Source: Lachnospiraceae bacterium (lineage in GTDB: Bacteria > Bacillota > Clostridia > Lachnospirales > Lachnospiraceae). Taken from it: a stretch of 52,815 nt of DNA. Positions 24,540 through 31,808 of the stretch are shown one piece after another; the stretch's first letter is position 1; every line of letters begins with the position of its first letter. The notes below the pieces were generated by a model that was given only the letters and a program-made list of their open reading frames with translations, ran no database searches and was not told the DNA's origin. The stretch is taken from positions 1-52,815 of the forward strand of contig SVFO01000028.1 of NCBI GenBank assembly GCA_015056795.1. Direction: 5' to 3'. The translations under genes were made by a program, and so were the position numbers.

Positions 24540-26330
24540 ATGGAAGTTTATAGAGTGACGGGAGATTCTCCGGCTTGGCAGTTACATGCATATAATTACA
24601 TACGGACGGATGCGTTTTGCGTGGGGCAGGGAATTCCTGTAGAGTTAGAGTTTAACGGTGATAAGGGTACGGAGGATTTTCAGGGAATTCTCGTAGTGGA
24701 GGATCATAAGCCTGTTTCAGGACTTCGCATTGCTTATCCTAAAAAGGACGTGGCAAAGATTGAGCGTGTCTGCACGGCTCGTGAAAAGCAGAAGGGCGGC
24801 TATGGAAGAGTCATGATCGAGGCAGCTGAGCAGTGGATTGCAGAGAAGGGCATTTCGCACATTGTGATTTCTAGTCAGGACAGGGCGCAGGGTTTTTATG
24901 AGAAATGTGGTTATGTCTTTAATCCAGTGGTTTCCGCACATGCCTATGATGCTCCTCGGAAAAAGGAGGAAGGAGAGAAGCCTGTCAGACCTGTGGGATT
25001 TCATCCGAACTTTACTTGCGTACTCGTAGAAAAATACTTGGATGAGGCGGCACTTAAGGCTGGCGCGGAGAGGGTACGGCGGTTGACATCAGCAAATCAT
25101 TCTGAAGCGACCGCAACAAGCGAAAGGGTGACGCAAGGGACGGCAGCTGGAACTGATTTGCAAGGGAATACTGGTAAGGGCTTTGGCTTTGCAACGAAAT
25201 GTGTCTATGGAAACAAGGAGCGTCCTGCGGCAGACATTACGGGCGCCATCAGCTTCCCCATCTATCAATCGGCAACCTTTGAGCATCCTGAGGTTGGCAA
25301 GAGCACGGGCTTTGATTACAGCAGGCTACAGAATCCGACCAGAGCGCAGGTAGAGAAAGTCGTTGCAGCCTTGGAGGGCGGAATTGACGCGCTGGCATTC
25401 AGCACGGGCATGGCAGCCATCACGGCGCTGATGGAGATTTTTAAGCCTGGGGATCATATCATTGCAGATGCAGACCTTTATGGCGGAAGCATTCGGTTGT
25501 TCCGCAATGTCTGCGTGAAGAATGGAATTACCTTCTCCCACGTAAATTGTAGCAAGGAGAATTTGGAGGCATTTGTCAAGGAGAATACGAAGGCCATCTT
25601 TATTGAGACGCCGACGAATCCCATGATGAATGTCACGGACATTCGAAAGGCAGCTGAGATCGCGAAGCGTCATGGCTTACTGCTGATCGTGGACAACACC
25701 TTCTTATCTCCGTATTTTCAGAAGCCGTTGGAGCTCGGCGCGGACATTGTGGTTCATAGCGGTACGAAGTTCCTTGGCGGACACAATGATACCCTGGCAG
25801 GCTTTATTGTTACAAAATCGCAGGAGATCTCTGATCGGATGAGATTTCTCATTAAGACGGTGGGATCAGGTCTGGCACCGTTTGACAGTTGGCTGATTCT
25901 TCGCGGCATCAAGACCCTGCCGCTTCGCATGGAGAAGGCGCAGGCGAATGCAAAGGCAATTGCTAATTGGCTTCTTCAGAGGCCTGAGGTAAAGAAGGTA
26001 TATTATCCTGGACTCCCTGGGACGGAGGCATTTGAGATCTGTAAGGCGCAGGCAACAGGCTTCGGATCCATGCTGACCTTCGAGGTAGAGAGTAAGGAGC
26101 TGGCACTGCACATCCTAAAGAATACCAAGCTGATTCCCTTTGCGGAGAGCTTGGGCGGTGTGGAAACACTATTGACTTATCCGACAACGCAGACGCATGC
26201 GGATGTCCCGGAGGAAATCAGAATCGCCAATGGCATTACGGAGCGCGTGCTGAGATTGTCTGCGGGAGTTGAGGACACGAAGGATCTGATCGCGGATCTT
26301 GAGCAAGCGTTTGAGAGCTTTATCAAATAA
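24540..26330 (+). CDS. Fusion of GNAT acetyltransferase and cystathionine gamma-synthase/lyase family enzyme
   Basis: A 596-residue two-domain protein. Residues 1 to about 165 form a GNAT domain with acetyl-CoA loop EKQKGGYGRVMIEAAEQW and the tail motif QGFYEKCGYV. Residues about 166-215 are a low-complexity Ala/Thr/Ser/Gly linker. Residues about 217-596 are a complete Cys/Met metabolism PLP enzyme, with PLP Lys410 in HSGTKFLGGHND. This half would make or break cystathionine-like thioethers. The GNAT half might acetylate the same amino acid or supply an O-acetyl substrate; neither is shown. One ATG with AAGGAG upstream and no internal stop make a frameshift artefact unlikely. Confidence 0.88.
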   Translation: MEVYRVTGDSPAWQLHAYNYIRTDAFCVGQGIPVELEFNGDKGTEDFQGILVVEDHKPVSGLRIAYPKKDVAKIERVCTAREKQKGGYGRVMIEAAEQWIAEKGISHIVISSQDRAQGFYEKCGYVFNPVVSAHAYDAPRKKEEGEKPVRPVGFHPNFTCVLVEKYLDEAALKAGAERVRRLTSANHSEATATSERVTQGTAAGTDLQGNTGKGFGFATKCVYGNKERPAADITGAISFPIYQSATFEHPEVGKSTGFDYSRLQNPTRAQVEKVVAALEGGIDALAFSTGMAAITALMEIFKPGDHIIADADLYGGSIRLFRNVCVKNGITFSHVNCSKENLEAFVKENTKAIFIETPTNPMMNVTDIRKAAEIAKRHGLLLIVDNTFLSPYFQKPLELGADIVVHSGTKFLGGHNDTLAGFIVTKSQEISDRMRFLIKTVGSGLAPFDSWLILRGIKTLPLRMEKAQANAKAIANWLLQRPEVKKVYYPGLPGTEAFEICKAQATGFGSMLTFEVESKELALHILKNTKLIPFAESLGGVETLLTYPTTQTHADVPEEIRIANGITERVLRLSAGVEDTKDLIADLEQAFESFIK

Positions 26331-26422
26331 CTTGGAAGCTGTGTGGCAGGAAAAGAATTGGGCGATAGCGAAAGGAAAGAGTTAGGGAAACCGCAGGGAT
26401 GAAATGAAAGAAGGTTGACGAG

Positions 26423-27607
26423 ATGGAACAGGAGAGAAACTTAAATTTTGACGAAGTGGTGGAGCGCCGAAATACGGACAGCTTGAAATATGATTTTGCA
26501 GTGCGCAGGGGCAAGCCTGCGGACGTACTTCCCCTCTGGGTCGCAGACATGGATTTTAAAACCTCCAGCTTCATTTTGGATGCCTTGGAGGAGCGCGCAA
26601 GGCACGGAATCTTTGGCTATACGGAGACGCGGGAGGATTATTTCGAAGCACTACAGAAGTGGATGAAATCGCATCATGATCTGGATGTGGAGCCGCAGTG
26701 GGTGCTGAAGACGCCAGGCGTCGTCTTTGCCCTTGCGATGGCTGTAAAGGCCTATACGGAGGTCGGAGATTACATACTGATCCAGCAGCCAGTTTATTAT
26801 CCCCTGACGGAGGTCGTGCAGGACAATGGCCGTAAGGTCATCAGCAGTGATCTCGTGCCAGAGAATGGAACCTATTGCATTGATTTCGAAGACTTTGAAA
26901 ATAAGATCAAGGAATATCACGTGAAGCTCTTTATGCTATGCAGCCCCCATAATCCTGTCGGCCGGGTATGGACGAAGGAGGAATTGCAGCAGCTCGCTGA
27001 GATTTGCGTGCGACATGGTGTCATCGTGGTGAGCGACGAAATTCATGAGGATTTTGTGTATCCTGGACATAAGCACGTGCCTTTCTTGAATGCAGACGAG
27101 CGCGCCAAGGAATTTTGCATTACCTGCACCTCCGTCAGCAAGACCTTCAATCTTGCAGGATTACAGATTGCAAATATCATTGTACCGAATCAAAGGCTGA
27201 GAAGGGCGCTTAGAAAGCAGATCCAGGCAGCAGGCTACAGTCAGCTCAATGCGTTTGGCGTAGAGGCCTGCAAGGTTGCCTATCAGCATGGCGAGGAATG
27301 GTACAGGTCCGCATGGCAGTACATTCAGGAGAATCTTCAGTTCTTGAAGGAGTATCTGAAAAAAGAGCTGCCAGAGATAAAGGTCATTGAGCCTGAGGGA
27401 ACCTATCTTGTATGGCTGGATTTTAGTGCCTTCGGATTATGCGATCGGGAGCTGACGGAGAAGATTCTTACAAAGGCAAAGCTCTGGTTGGATGACGGAT
27501 ATATCTTCGGGAAGACGGGAGCTGGGTTCGAGCGAATCAATCTTGCAACAAGCCGAAGCGTGTTGAAGGAGGCATTAGAGAGACTTCGAAGAGGTTTCAA
27601 AGAATAA
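26423..27607 (+). CDS. Cystathionine beta-lyase/aminotransferase, MalY/PatB family
   Basis: A 394-residue fold-type I PLP enzyme of the MalY/PatB group. The PLP lysine is Lys240 in TSVSKTFNLAG and SDEIHEDFVYPGH carries the cofactor-contacting Asp. Such enzymes cleave cystathionine or S-substituted cysteines to pyruvate, ammonia and a thiol. It ends the large operon, 92 bases after the fusion gene, and is followed by a strong terminator. In context it would release thiols or homocysteine from imported or synthesised thioethers. Confidence 0.9.
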   Translation: MEQERNLNFDEVVERRNTDSLKYDFAVRRGKPADVLPLWVADMDFKTSSFILDALEERARHGIFGYTETREDYFEALQKWMKSHHDLDVEPQWVLKTPGVVFALAMAVKAYTEVGDYILIQQPVYYPLTEVVQDNGRKVISSDLVPENGTYCIDFEDFENKIKEYHVKLFMLCSPHNPVGRVWTKEELQQLAEICVRHGVIVVSDEIHEDFVYPGHKHVPFLNADERAKEFCITCTSVSKTFNLAGLQIANIIVPNQRLRRALRKQIQAAGYSQLNAFGVEACKVAYQHGEEWYRSAWQYIQENLQFLKEYLKKELPEIKVIEPEGTYLVWLDFSAFGLCDRELTEKILTKAKLWLDDGYIFGKTGAGFERINLATSRSVLKEALERLRRGFKE

Positions 27608-27623
27608 AGTGAAATGGATTTCT

Positions 27624-27660
27624 AAAAGCTATGGAGAGCATCGTTTCCATGGCTTTTTTT
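27624..27660 (+). terminator. Intrinsic terminator of the large sulfur operon
   Basis: AAAAGCTATGGA pairs with TCCATGGCTTTT (one G-U), followed by a T-run to 27660. Confidence 0.85.
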
Positions 27661-27695
27661 ATTTTGGAAAAAATTTTCTAAAAAATCACATAAAA

Positions 27696-27728
27696 CCTAT
27701 TGACATAGTAGGCTAATAGTGATATGAT
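27696..27728 (+). promoter_or_regulatory. Promoter with Rrf2-type operator for leader 3-metY (copy 4 of 4)
   Basis: TTGACA at 27700-27705 inside ACCTATTGACATAGTAGGC, a 17-base spacer and TATGAT at 27723-27728. The last base of the box differs from copies 1 and 3, and TAAT replaces AAAT after it. The start site would lie about 55 bases before leader peptide 3. Confidence 0.85.
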
Positions 27729-27790
27729 CACACTATCGAAGTTGACAGCAAGACAATTTCGAAAAGAGATTTCATTAGGAGGCGTGAGAG

Positions 27791-27925
27791 ATGCTTAGCA
27801 AACAGATACTCAAAAATGATAGCGGCATGTGTTGTTGGCGAATGCGATACTCCCGGGCATACAATTTGGCTTGGGCGCTGCGCTGTCCGTTAGCACGCCT
27901 TGATGAACTGCGATGTAGAAGCTAA
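27791..27925 (+). CDS. Cysteine leader peptide 3
   Basis: A 44-codon ORF with AGGAGG upstream. Codons 14-15 are TGT TGT followed by TGG, giving GMCCWRMRYSRAY. The motif and surrounding DNA match leader 2. Further Cys codons occur at 32 and 42. The segment CTCCCGGGCAT at 27850-27860, 14 bases after the Cys pair, is an exact complement of the terminator's upstream arm and flank. The extra Trp could add a Trp input, or may be a drift product of a third Cys codon. Confidence 0.82.
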   Translation: MLSKQILKNDSGMCCWRMRYSRAYNLAWALRCPLARLDELRCRS

Positions 27926-27985
27926 TAGCAAAGCAGGAGAGAATGCCAAATGCCCGGGAGCAAAAAAACTCCGGGTATTTTTTAT
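27850..27985 (+). promoter_or_regulatory. Cysteine attenuator of leader 3
   Basis: Antiterminator: CTCCCGGGCAT (27850-27860) and TTTGGC (27864-27869) pair perfectly with GCCAAATGCCCGGGAG (27945-27960). Terminator: CCCGGGAG (27953-27960) pairs with CTCCGGG (27969-27975, one bulged G), then TATTTTTT. The two structures share 27953-27960 and exclude each other. A ribosome stalled at the Cys codons leaves 27850 onward free, favouring readthrough into metY. Confidence 0.85.
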
Positions 27986-28089
27986 CTAAATAAAAACTGA
28001 ATATTGAGAGGGGAACGAAAAAACATAGAATTTGTTCCCATAAAAAAATAGAAAAATAATACTTTAACAGGATAAAGGAGATTACGATT

Positions 28090-29376
28090 ATGAGCAATTA
28101 CAAATTTGAAACCTTACAGTTACATGTTGGCCAGGAGCAGGCGGATCCCGCAACCGATTCCAGAGCAGTACCCATTTATCAGACCACTTCCTATGTTTTC
28201 CATAACAGCAAGCATGCAGCAGATCGTTTTGGCCTCGCAGATGCTGGTAACATTTACGGTAGATTAACGAATAGCACGCAGGATGTTCTCGAGAAGAGAA
28301 TTGCCGCATTGGAGGGCGGTAGCGCAGCATTGGCACTTTCCTCTGGCGCAGCAGCCATCACCTATGCCATCGAGGCACTGGCAGCAAATGGCGGTCACGT
28401 TGTTGCACAAAAGACTATCTACGGCGGCAGCTTTAATTTGTTAGAGCATACGCTTCCTCAGTACGGCATCCAGACGACATTTGTTGACGCACATAATCTT
28501 GCAGAGGTTGAGGGAGCCATTCAGGAGAATACCAGAGCCATCTACTTAGAGACGCTTGGCAATCCCAACAGCGACATTCCCGACGTGGATGCCATCGCAC
28601 AGATCGCACACAGGCATGGTCTTCCCCTGGTAGTTGACAATACCTTTGGAACCCCTTATCTGTTCAGACCCATTGAGCATGGCGCAGACATCGTCGTTCA
28701 CTCCGCGACAAAGTTCATCGGCGGTCACGGAACGACTCTTGGCGGCATCATCATTGAGTCCGGAAAGTTTGACTGGAAGGCAAGCGGTAAGTATCCTAAC
28801 ATTGCAGCTCCGAACCCTAGCTATCACGGCGTAAGCTTCTATGACGTTGTAGGTCCTGCTGCATTCGTAACCTATATTCGTGCAATTCTCCTTCGCGATA
28901 CGGGAGCAACCATTTCTCCCTTCAACGCATTCCTGCTGCTGCAGGGTGTTGAGACCCTGTCCCTGAGATTGGACAGACACGTGGAGAACACGAAGAAGGT
29001 AGTCGAGTTCTTAAAGAATCATCCTCAGGTAGAAAAGGTTAATCATCCTTCCCTCGAGGATCATCCCGATCATGAACTCTACAAGAAGTTCTTCCCGAAC
29101 GGTGGCGGTTCCATCTTCACCTTCGAAATCAAGGGTGGCCGTGAGGAAGCTTGGAAGTTCATTGACAACCTGAAGATCTTCTCCCTACTTGCAAACGTGG
29201 CTGACGTAAAGAGCCTTGTCATTCATCCCGCATCCACGACGCACTCCCAGCTTTCCGATGAGGAGCTTGCTGATCAGGGCATCAAGCAGAATACGATCCG
29301 TCTTTCCATTGGTACGGAGCACATCGATGACATCATTGCAGATCTTGAAAACGGATTTGCAGGTGCGAGAGCATAA
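28090..29376 (+). CDS. metY: O-acetylhomoserine sulfhydrylase
   Basis: A 428-residue Cys/Met metabolism PLP enzyme. The PLP lysine is Lys208 in HSATKFIGGHGTTLGG. The length and the ETLQLHVGQ N-terminus plus the long insert after GGIIIESGKFDW are typical of MetY rather than cystathionine enzymes. It makes homocysteine from O-acetylhomoserine and sulfide, or captures methanethiol. It has its own promoter, Rrf2-type box and Cys attenuator. Control by cysteine supply fits a route that competes with cysteine synthase for sulfide. Confidence 0.92.
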   Translation: MSNYKFETLQLHVGQEQADPATDSRAVPIYQTTSYVFHNSKHAADRFGLADAGNIYGRLTNSTQDVLEKRIAALEGGSAALALSSGAAAITYAIEALAANGGHVVAQKTIYGGSFNLLEHTLPQYGIQTTFVDAHNLAEVEGAIQENTRAIYLETLGNPNSDIPDVDAIAQIAHRHGLPLVVDNTFGTPYLFRPIEHGADIVVHSATKFIGGHGTTLGGIIIESGKFDWKASGKYPNIAAPNPSYHGVSFYDVVGPAAFVTYIRAILLRDTGATISPFNAFLLLQGVETLSLRLDRHVENTKKVVEFLKNHPQVEKVNHPSLEDHPDHELYKKFFPNGGGSIFTFEIKGGREEAWKFIDNLKIFSLLANVADVKSLVIHPASTTHSQLSDEELADQGIKQNTIRLSIGTEHIDDIIADLENGFAGARA

Positions 29377-29390
29377 ACATATTAAAGAAC

Positions 29391-29465
29391 TCTGGGTTGG
29401 GGTTGGATGGTCTTTCCAGTAACCATTCGACCTGAAAAGGCCATCCAACCCCTCCCCTCGAGAAA
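29391..29465 (+). repeat. Long hairpin element B, relative of element A
   Basis: A 21-bp stem (29399-29419 with 29432-29452, a few G-U pairs). Loop start GTAACC and flank CCCCTCGAGAAAT match the element at 24383. The stem sequence differs from element A at several positions while pairing is kept on both arms. It follows the metY stop by 15-20 bases and may also act as a weak terminator or 3' stabiliser. Confidence 0.75.
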
Positions 29466-29545
29466 TGTGTGATCAACATAAGTTTACTGCTCTTGTAAAA
29501 ATCGAGAAATGTATGATTAATATAAGTTTACTACTCTTGTAAAAA
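29458..29545 (+). repeat. Tandem direct repeat, 2 x 44 bp
   Basis: Bases 29458-29501 and 29502-29545 match at 40 of 44 positions; all four differences are transitions. The unit starts with TCGAGAAATG, the flank of hairpin element B, and ends in TTGTAAAAA. No ORF is present. It lies between metY and the third cysteine synthase gene. Confidence 0.85.
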
Positions 29546-29573
29546 AAGTGTGGATAATAAGAAAACGATAGAG

Positions 29574-29643
29574 TATAATTGTCAGAGAATTACGAAAGAA
29601 TTCTCAGATATCGAACGAAAAGAGGAACGTGCCGCATGGCACG
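29574..29643 (+). promoter_or_regulatory. Putative promoter and 5' UTR hairpins of cysK
   Basis: TATAAT at 29574-29579 with only a poor -35 (TGGATA at 29551, 17-base spacer). The UTR has a perfect hairpin GAGAATT/AATTCTC (29585-29605) and CGTGCC-GCAT-GGCACG (29628-29643). The second hairpin and flanks resemble the inner hairpin of element A at 24458-24473. No Rrf2 box or Cys leader is seen here. Confidence 0.45.
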
Positions 29644-29682
29644 CAGAAAAGGGCGAGACCCAAGGAAAGAGAGGGAATGATT

Positions 29683-30618
29683 ATGGCTAACATTTACAAG
29701 GGAACGTTAGGACTGATTGGAAATACTCCGCTGGTGGAGGTAGTGAACATTGAGAAGGAACTGGGACTGGAAGCAACCATTTTGGTGAAGCTGGAATACT
29801 TTAATCCCGCAGGAAGCGTTAAGGATCGTATCGCAAAGGCAATGATCGAGGATGCTGAGGAGAAGGGACTTTTGAAGGAAGGCTCCGTCATCATTGAGCC
29901 TACCAGCGGTAACACGGGAATTGGTCTTGCAGCGATTTCTGCAGCCAAGGGTTATCGCATTATTCTGACCATGCCTGAGACCATGAGCGTAGAGAGAAGA
30001 AACATCCTGAAGGCATACGGCGCAGAGCTGGTACTGACCGAGGGCGCAAAGGGTATGAAGGGTGCCATCGCAAAGGCCGAGGAGCTTGCAAATGAGATCC
30101 CGAACAGCTTCATTCCCGGACAGTTTGTAAATCCTGCCAATCCTGCAGTTCATAAGGCAACGACAGGTCCTGAAATTTGGAAGGATACCGATGGAAAGGT
30201 TGACATCTTTATCGCAGGCGTAGGTACTGGCGGAACCGTTACTGGTACTGGCGAATACCTGAAGGAGCAGAATCCGAACATAAAGGTTGTTGCGCTCGAG
30301 CCTGAAAGCTCCCCCGTTCTTTCCGAGGGCAAGGCTGGCGCACACAAGATTCAGGGTATCGGCGCAGGCTTCGTTCCCGACGTGCTGAACACCAAGGTTT
30401 ATGACGAAGTATTTAAGGCACCGAATGACGCGGCATTTGCTACCGCAAAGCTTCTTGCGAAGAAGGAGGGTATCTCCGTAGGTATCTCCTCTGGCGCAGC
30501 ACTGTATGGTGCAATTGAGCTGGCAAAGAGACCTGAGAACAAGGGTAAGGTGATTGTAGCCCTGCTTCCCGACAGCGGCGACAGATATTATTCCACCGCG
30601 CTGTTTACCGAAGCTTAA
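29683..30618 (+). CDS. cysK: Cysteine synthase (O-acetylserine sulfhydrylase)
   Basis: A 311-residue canonical CysK. PLP Lys47 is in AGSVKDR, the substrate loop is [17 protein letters not shown] follows, and the phosphate loop is [10 protein letters not shown]. It is the third cysteine synthase family gene of the window and the most canonical. It lacks the Rrf2-type box and the Cys leader, so it may be the constitutive housekeeping copy. ATG 29683 is chosen from GAGAGGG 7 bases upstream; a frame open from 29629 has no site. Confidence 0.92.
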   Translation: MANIYKGTLGLIGNTPLVEVVNIEKELGLEATILVKLEYFNPAGSVKDRIAKAMIEDAEEKGLLKEGSVIIEPTSGNTGIGLAAISAAKGYRIILTMPETMSVERRNILKAYGAELVLTEGAKGMKGAIAKAEELANEIPNSFIPGQFVNPANPAVHKATTGPEIWKDTDGKVDIFIAGVGTGGTVTGTGEYLKEQNPNIKVVALEPESSPVLSEGKAGAHKIQGIGAGFVPDVLNTKVYDEVFKAPNDAAFATAKLLAKKEGISVGISSGAALYGAIELAKRPENKGKVIVALLPDSGDRYYSTALFTEA

Positions 30619-30692
30619 TTGCTCGAAAAGCATGCTGGTAGCTTCAAAAACAACGGATTTCGATTCAAAAAAAGTTAAATTTCTAAAATGCG

Positions 30693-30750
30693 TTGACAAA
30701 CAAGTTAGTCCTTGATATGCTTTAAATACATATCAGGGACTATTCTTTTT
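30693..30750 (+). terminator. Terminator of cysK overlapping a promoter
   Basis: A 13-bp hairpin, AGTCCTTGATATG (30707-30719) with CATATCAGGGACT (30729-30741), followed by ATTCTTTTT, ends cysK transcripts. The same bases carry a good promoter: TTGACA at 30693-30698, 17-base spacer, TATGCT at 30716-30721. Transcripts started there would lack the 5' arm and so escape the terminator, giving a compact switch between genes. Confidence 0.7.
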
Positions 30751-30869
30751 AACCATTTCGGTTGATCATCCCCATATGAACACAATTTAAATACTGGCGG
30801 ATGACAGTCGGAATGAGAGAAAATAATGCTTTTCAATTGTCATTGGTCGGAACTCAAAGGAGGATGCCT

Positions 30870-31724
30870 ATGGCAATGGAAAGAAGAAAATTGGAAGAGT
30901 TGAACCTTGTTGACAACTTTTTGTTTGGTACGATGGTGACGCACCCAAATTATGGAGAACCATTCTCTAGATATCTTTTGAGACTGGTACTGAATAGGGA
31001 GGTTGGAAAGCTCAAAATCATTCCGCAATACTCTTTCTTTGGTGCAGATACAGATTTTCACGGGGCTATTTTGGATGCGTATTTGGAGGAAGAGGAAGAC
31101 GGAGAAACCACAATTTATGACGTAGAGCCAGAGCAAAACAATCATGAGGACATGGTAAGAGCTTTGCCAAAGCGTATGCGATTTTACAGGGCAAAGATGG
31201 ATGGACGAGGATTGAAAGCAGGAGAGTACTATGATAAACTAAAAAAACTTGTTATGATTGTCATTACGCCATTTGATCCATTTGGTTTGGGACGTATGAG
31301 ATATACGATAAGGAATGCTTGTGTAGAAGCACCTGAGATGCCTTATGAGGATGGCGTGATGATGATTTTCCTAAACACCAAGGGGATGCCGGACGAGGAT
31401 GCCTTGGAATTACGGCAGTTTTTGACATATGCGGAGAACAGCACGGTAGAAAATGTTGCATCGGAAAGTTTACGGCAGCTTCACAAGATGGTGGACGTGG
31501 TGAAGCATGACGAGGAGGTGGCGATTCGATATATGAGATTATGGGAAGAGGAAGAGAGTATTCGAAGAAAGGCATTAGAGGAAGGAATAGAGAAAGGGAT
31601 AGCGTTAGAACGTGGGAATACCGAGAAGGAGAAGGCTAGGGCTGATGATTTGGCGCGAAAGAATGCGGAACTCCTGAAAAAACTGGAACAGTTGGAAGGA
31701 ACGGCTTTTTTGTGCAAAAGTTGA
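30870..31724 (+). CDS. Rpn family PD-(D/E)XK nuclease/putative transposase
   Basis: A 284-residue protein of the Rpn/YhgA-like family (PD-(D/E)XK fold, recombination-promoting nucleases). The N-terminal region DNFLFGTMVTHPNYGEPFSRYLL is typical. The core DFHGAILDAYLEEEEDGETTIYDVEPEQ supplies the Asp and the E-x-Q motif of the nuclease site. The C-terminus is a charged coiled coil (about 225-280). ATG 30870 follows AAAGGAGGA; longer starts lack a site. These genes are often present in many copies per genome. No terminal inverted repeats were found, so there is no sign of an intact mobile element. Confidence 0.85.
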   Translation: MAMERRKLEELNLVDNFLFGTMVTHPNYGEPFSRYLLRLVLNREVGKLKIIPQYSFFGADTDFHGAILDAYLEEEEDGETTIYDVEPEQNNHEDMVRALPKRMRFYRAKMDGRGLKAGEYYDKLKKLVMIVITPFDPFGLGRMRYTIRNACVEAPEMPYEDGVMMIFLNTKGMPDEDALELRQFLTYAENSTVENVASESLRQLHKMVDVVKHDEEVAIRYMRLWEEEESIRRKALEEGIEKGIALERGNTEKEKARADDLARKNAELLKKLEQLEGTAFLCKS

Positions 31725-31740
31725 CGGGATTAGTTCTCTA

Positions 31741-31769
31741 TTGTAAACAAACAAATTATATGTTAATAT
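31741..31769 (+). promoter_or_regulatory. Promoter for the zinc-ribbon membrane protein gene
   Basis: TTGTAA at 31741-31746, a 17-base spacer and TAATAT at 31764-31769, 40 bases before the start codon. Confidence 0.5.
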
Positions 31770-31808
31770 GCTACTCAGATATACAGTATCATTTTAGGAG
31801 TAGATGAC

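Noticed and set aside
28018..28047. GGGAAC and GTTCCC inverted pair before metY as a possible SOS box
   Set aside because: The halves are 17 bases apart, not the 4 of a LexA site; it is at most a weak hairpin.
27926..28089. A SAM riboswitch or T-box before metY
   Set aside because: No T-box specifier or TGGNACC-type antiterminator and no S-box core were found; the gap is explained by the Cys attenuator.
30870..31724. The Rpn gene as part of an intact mobile element
   Set aside because: No terminal inverted repeats or target-site duplications were seen around it.
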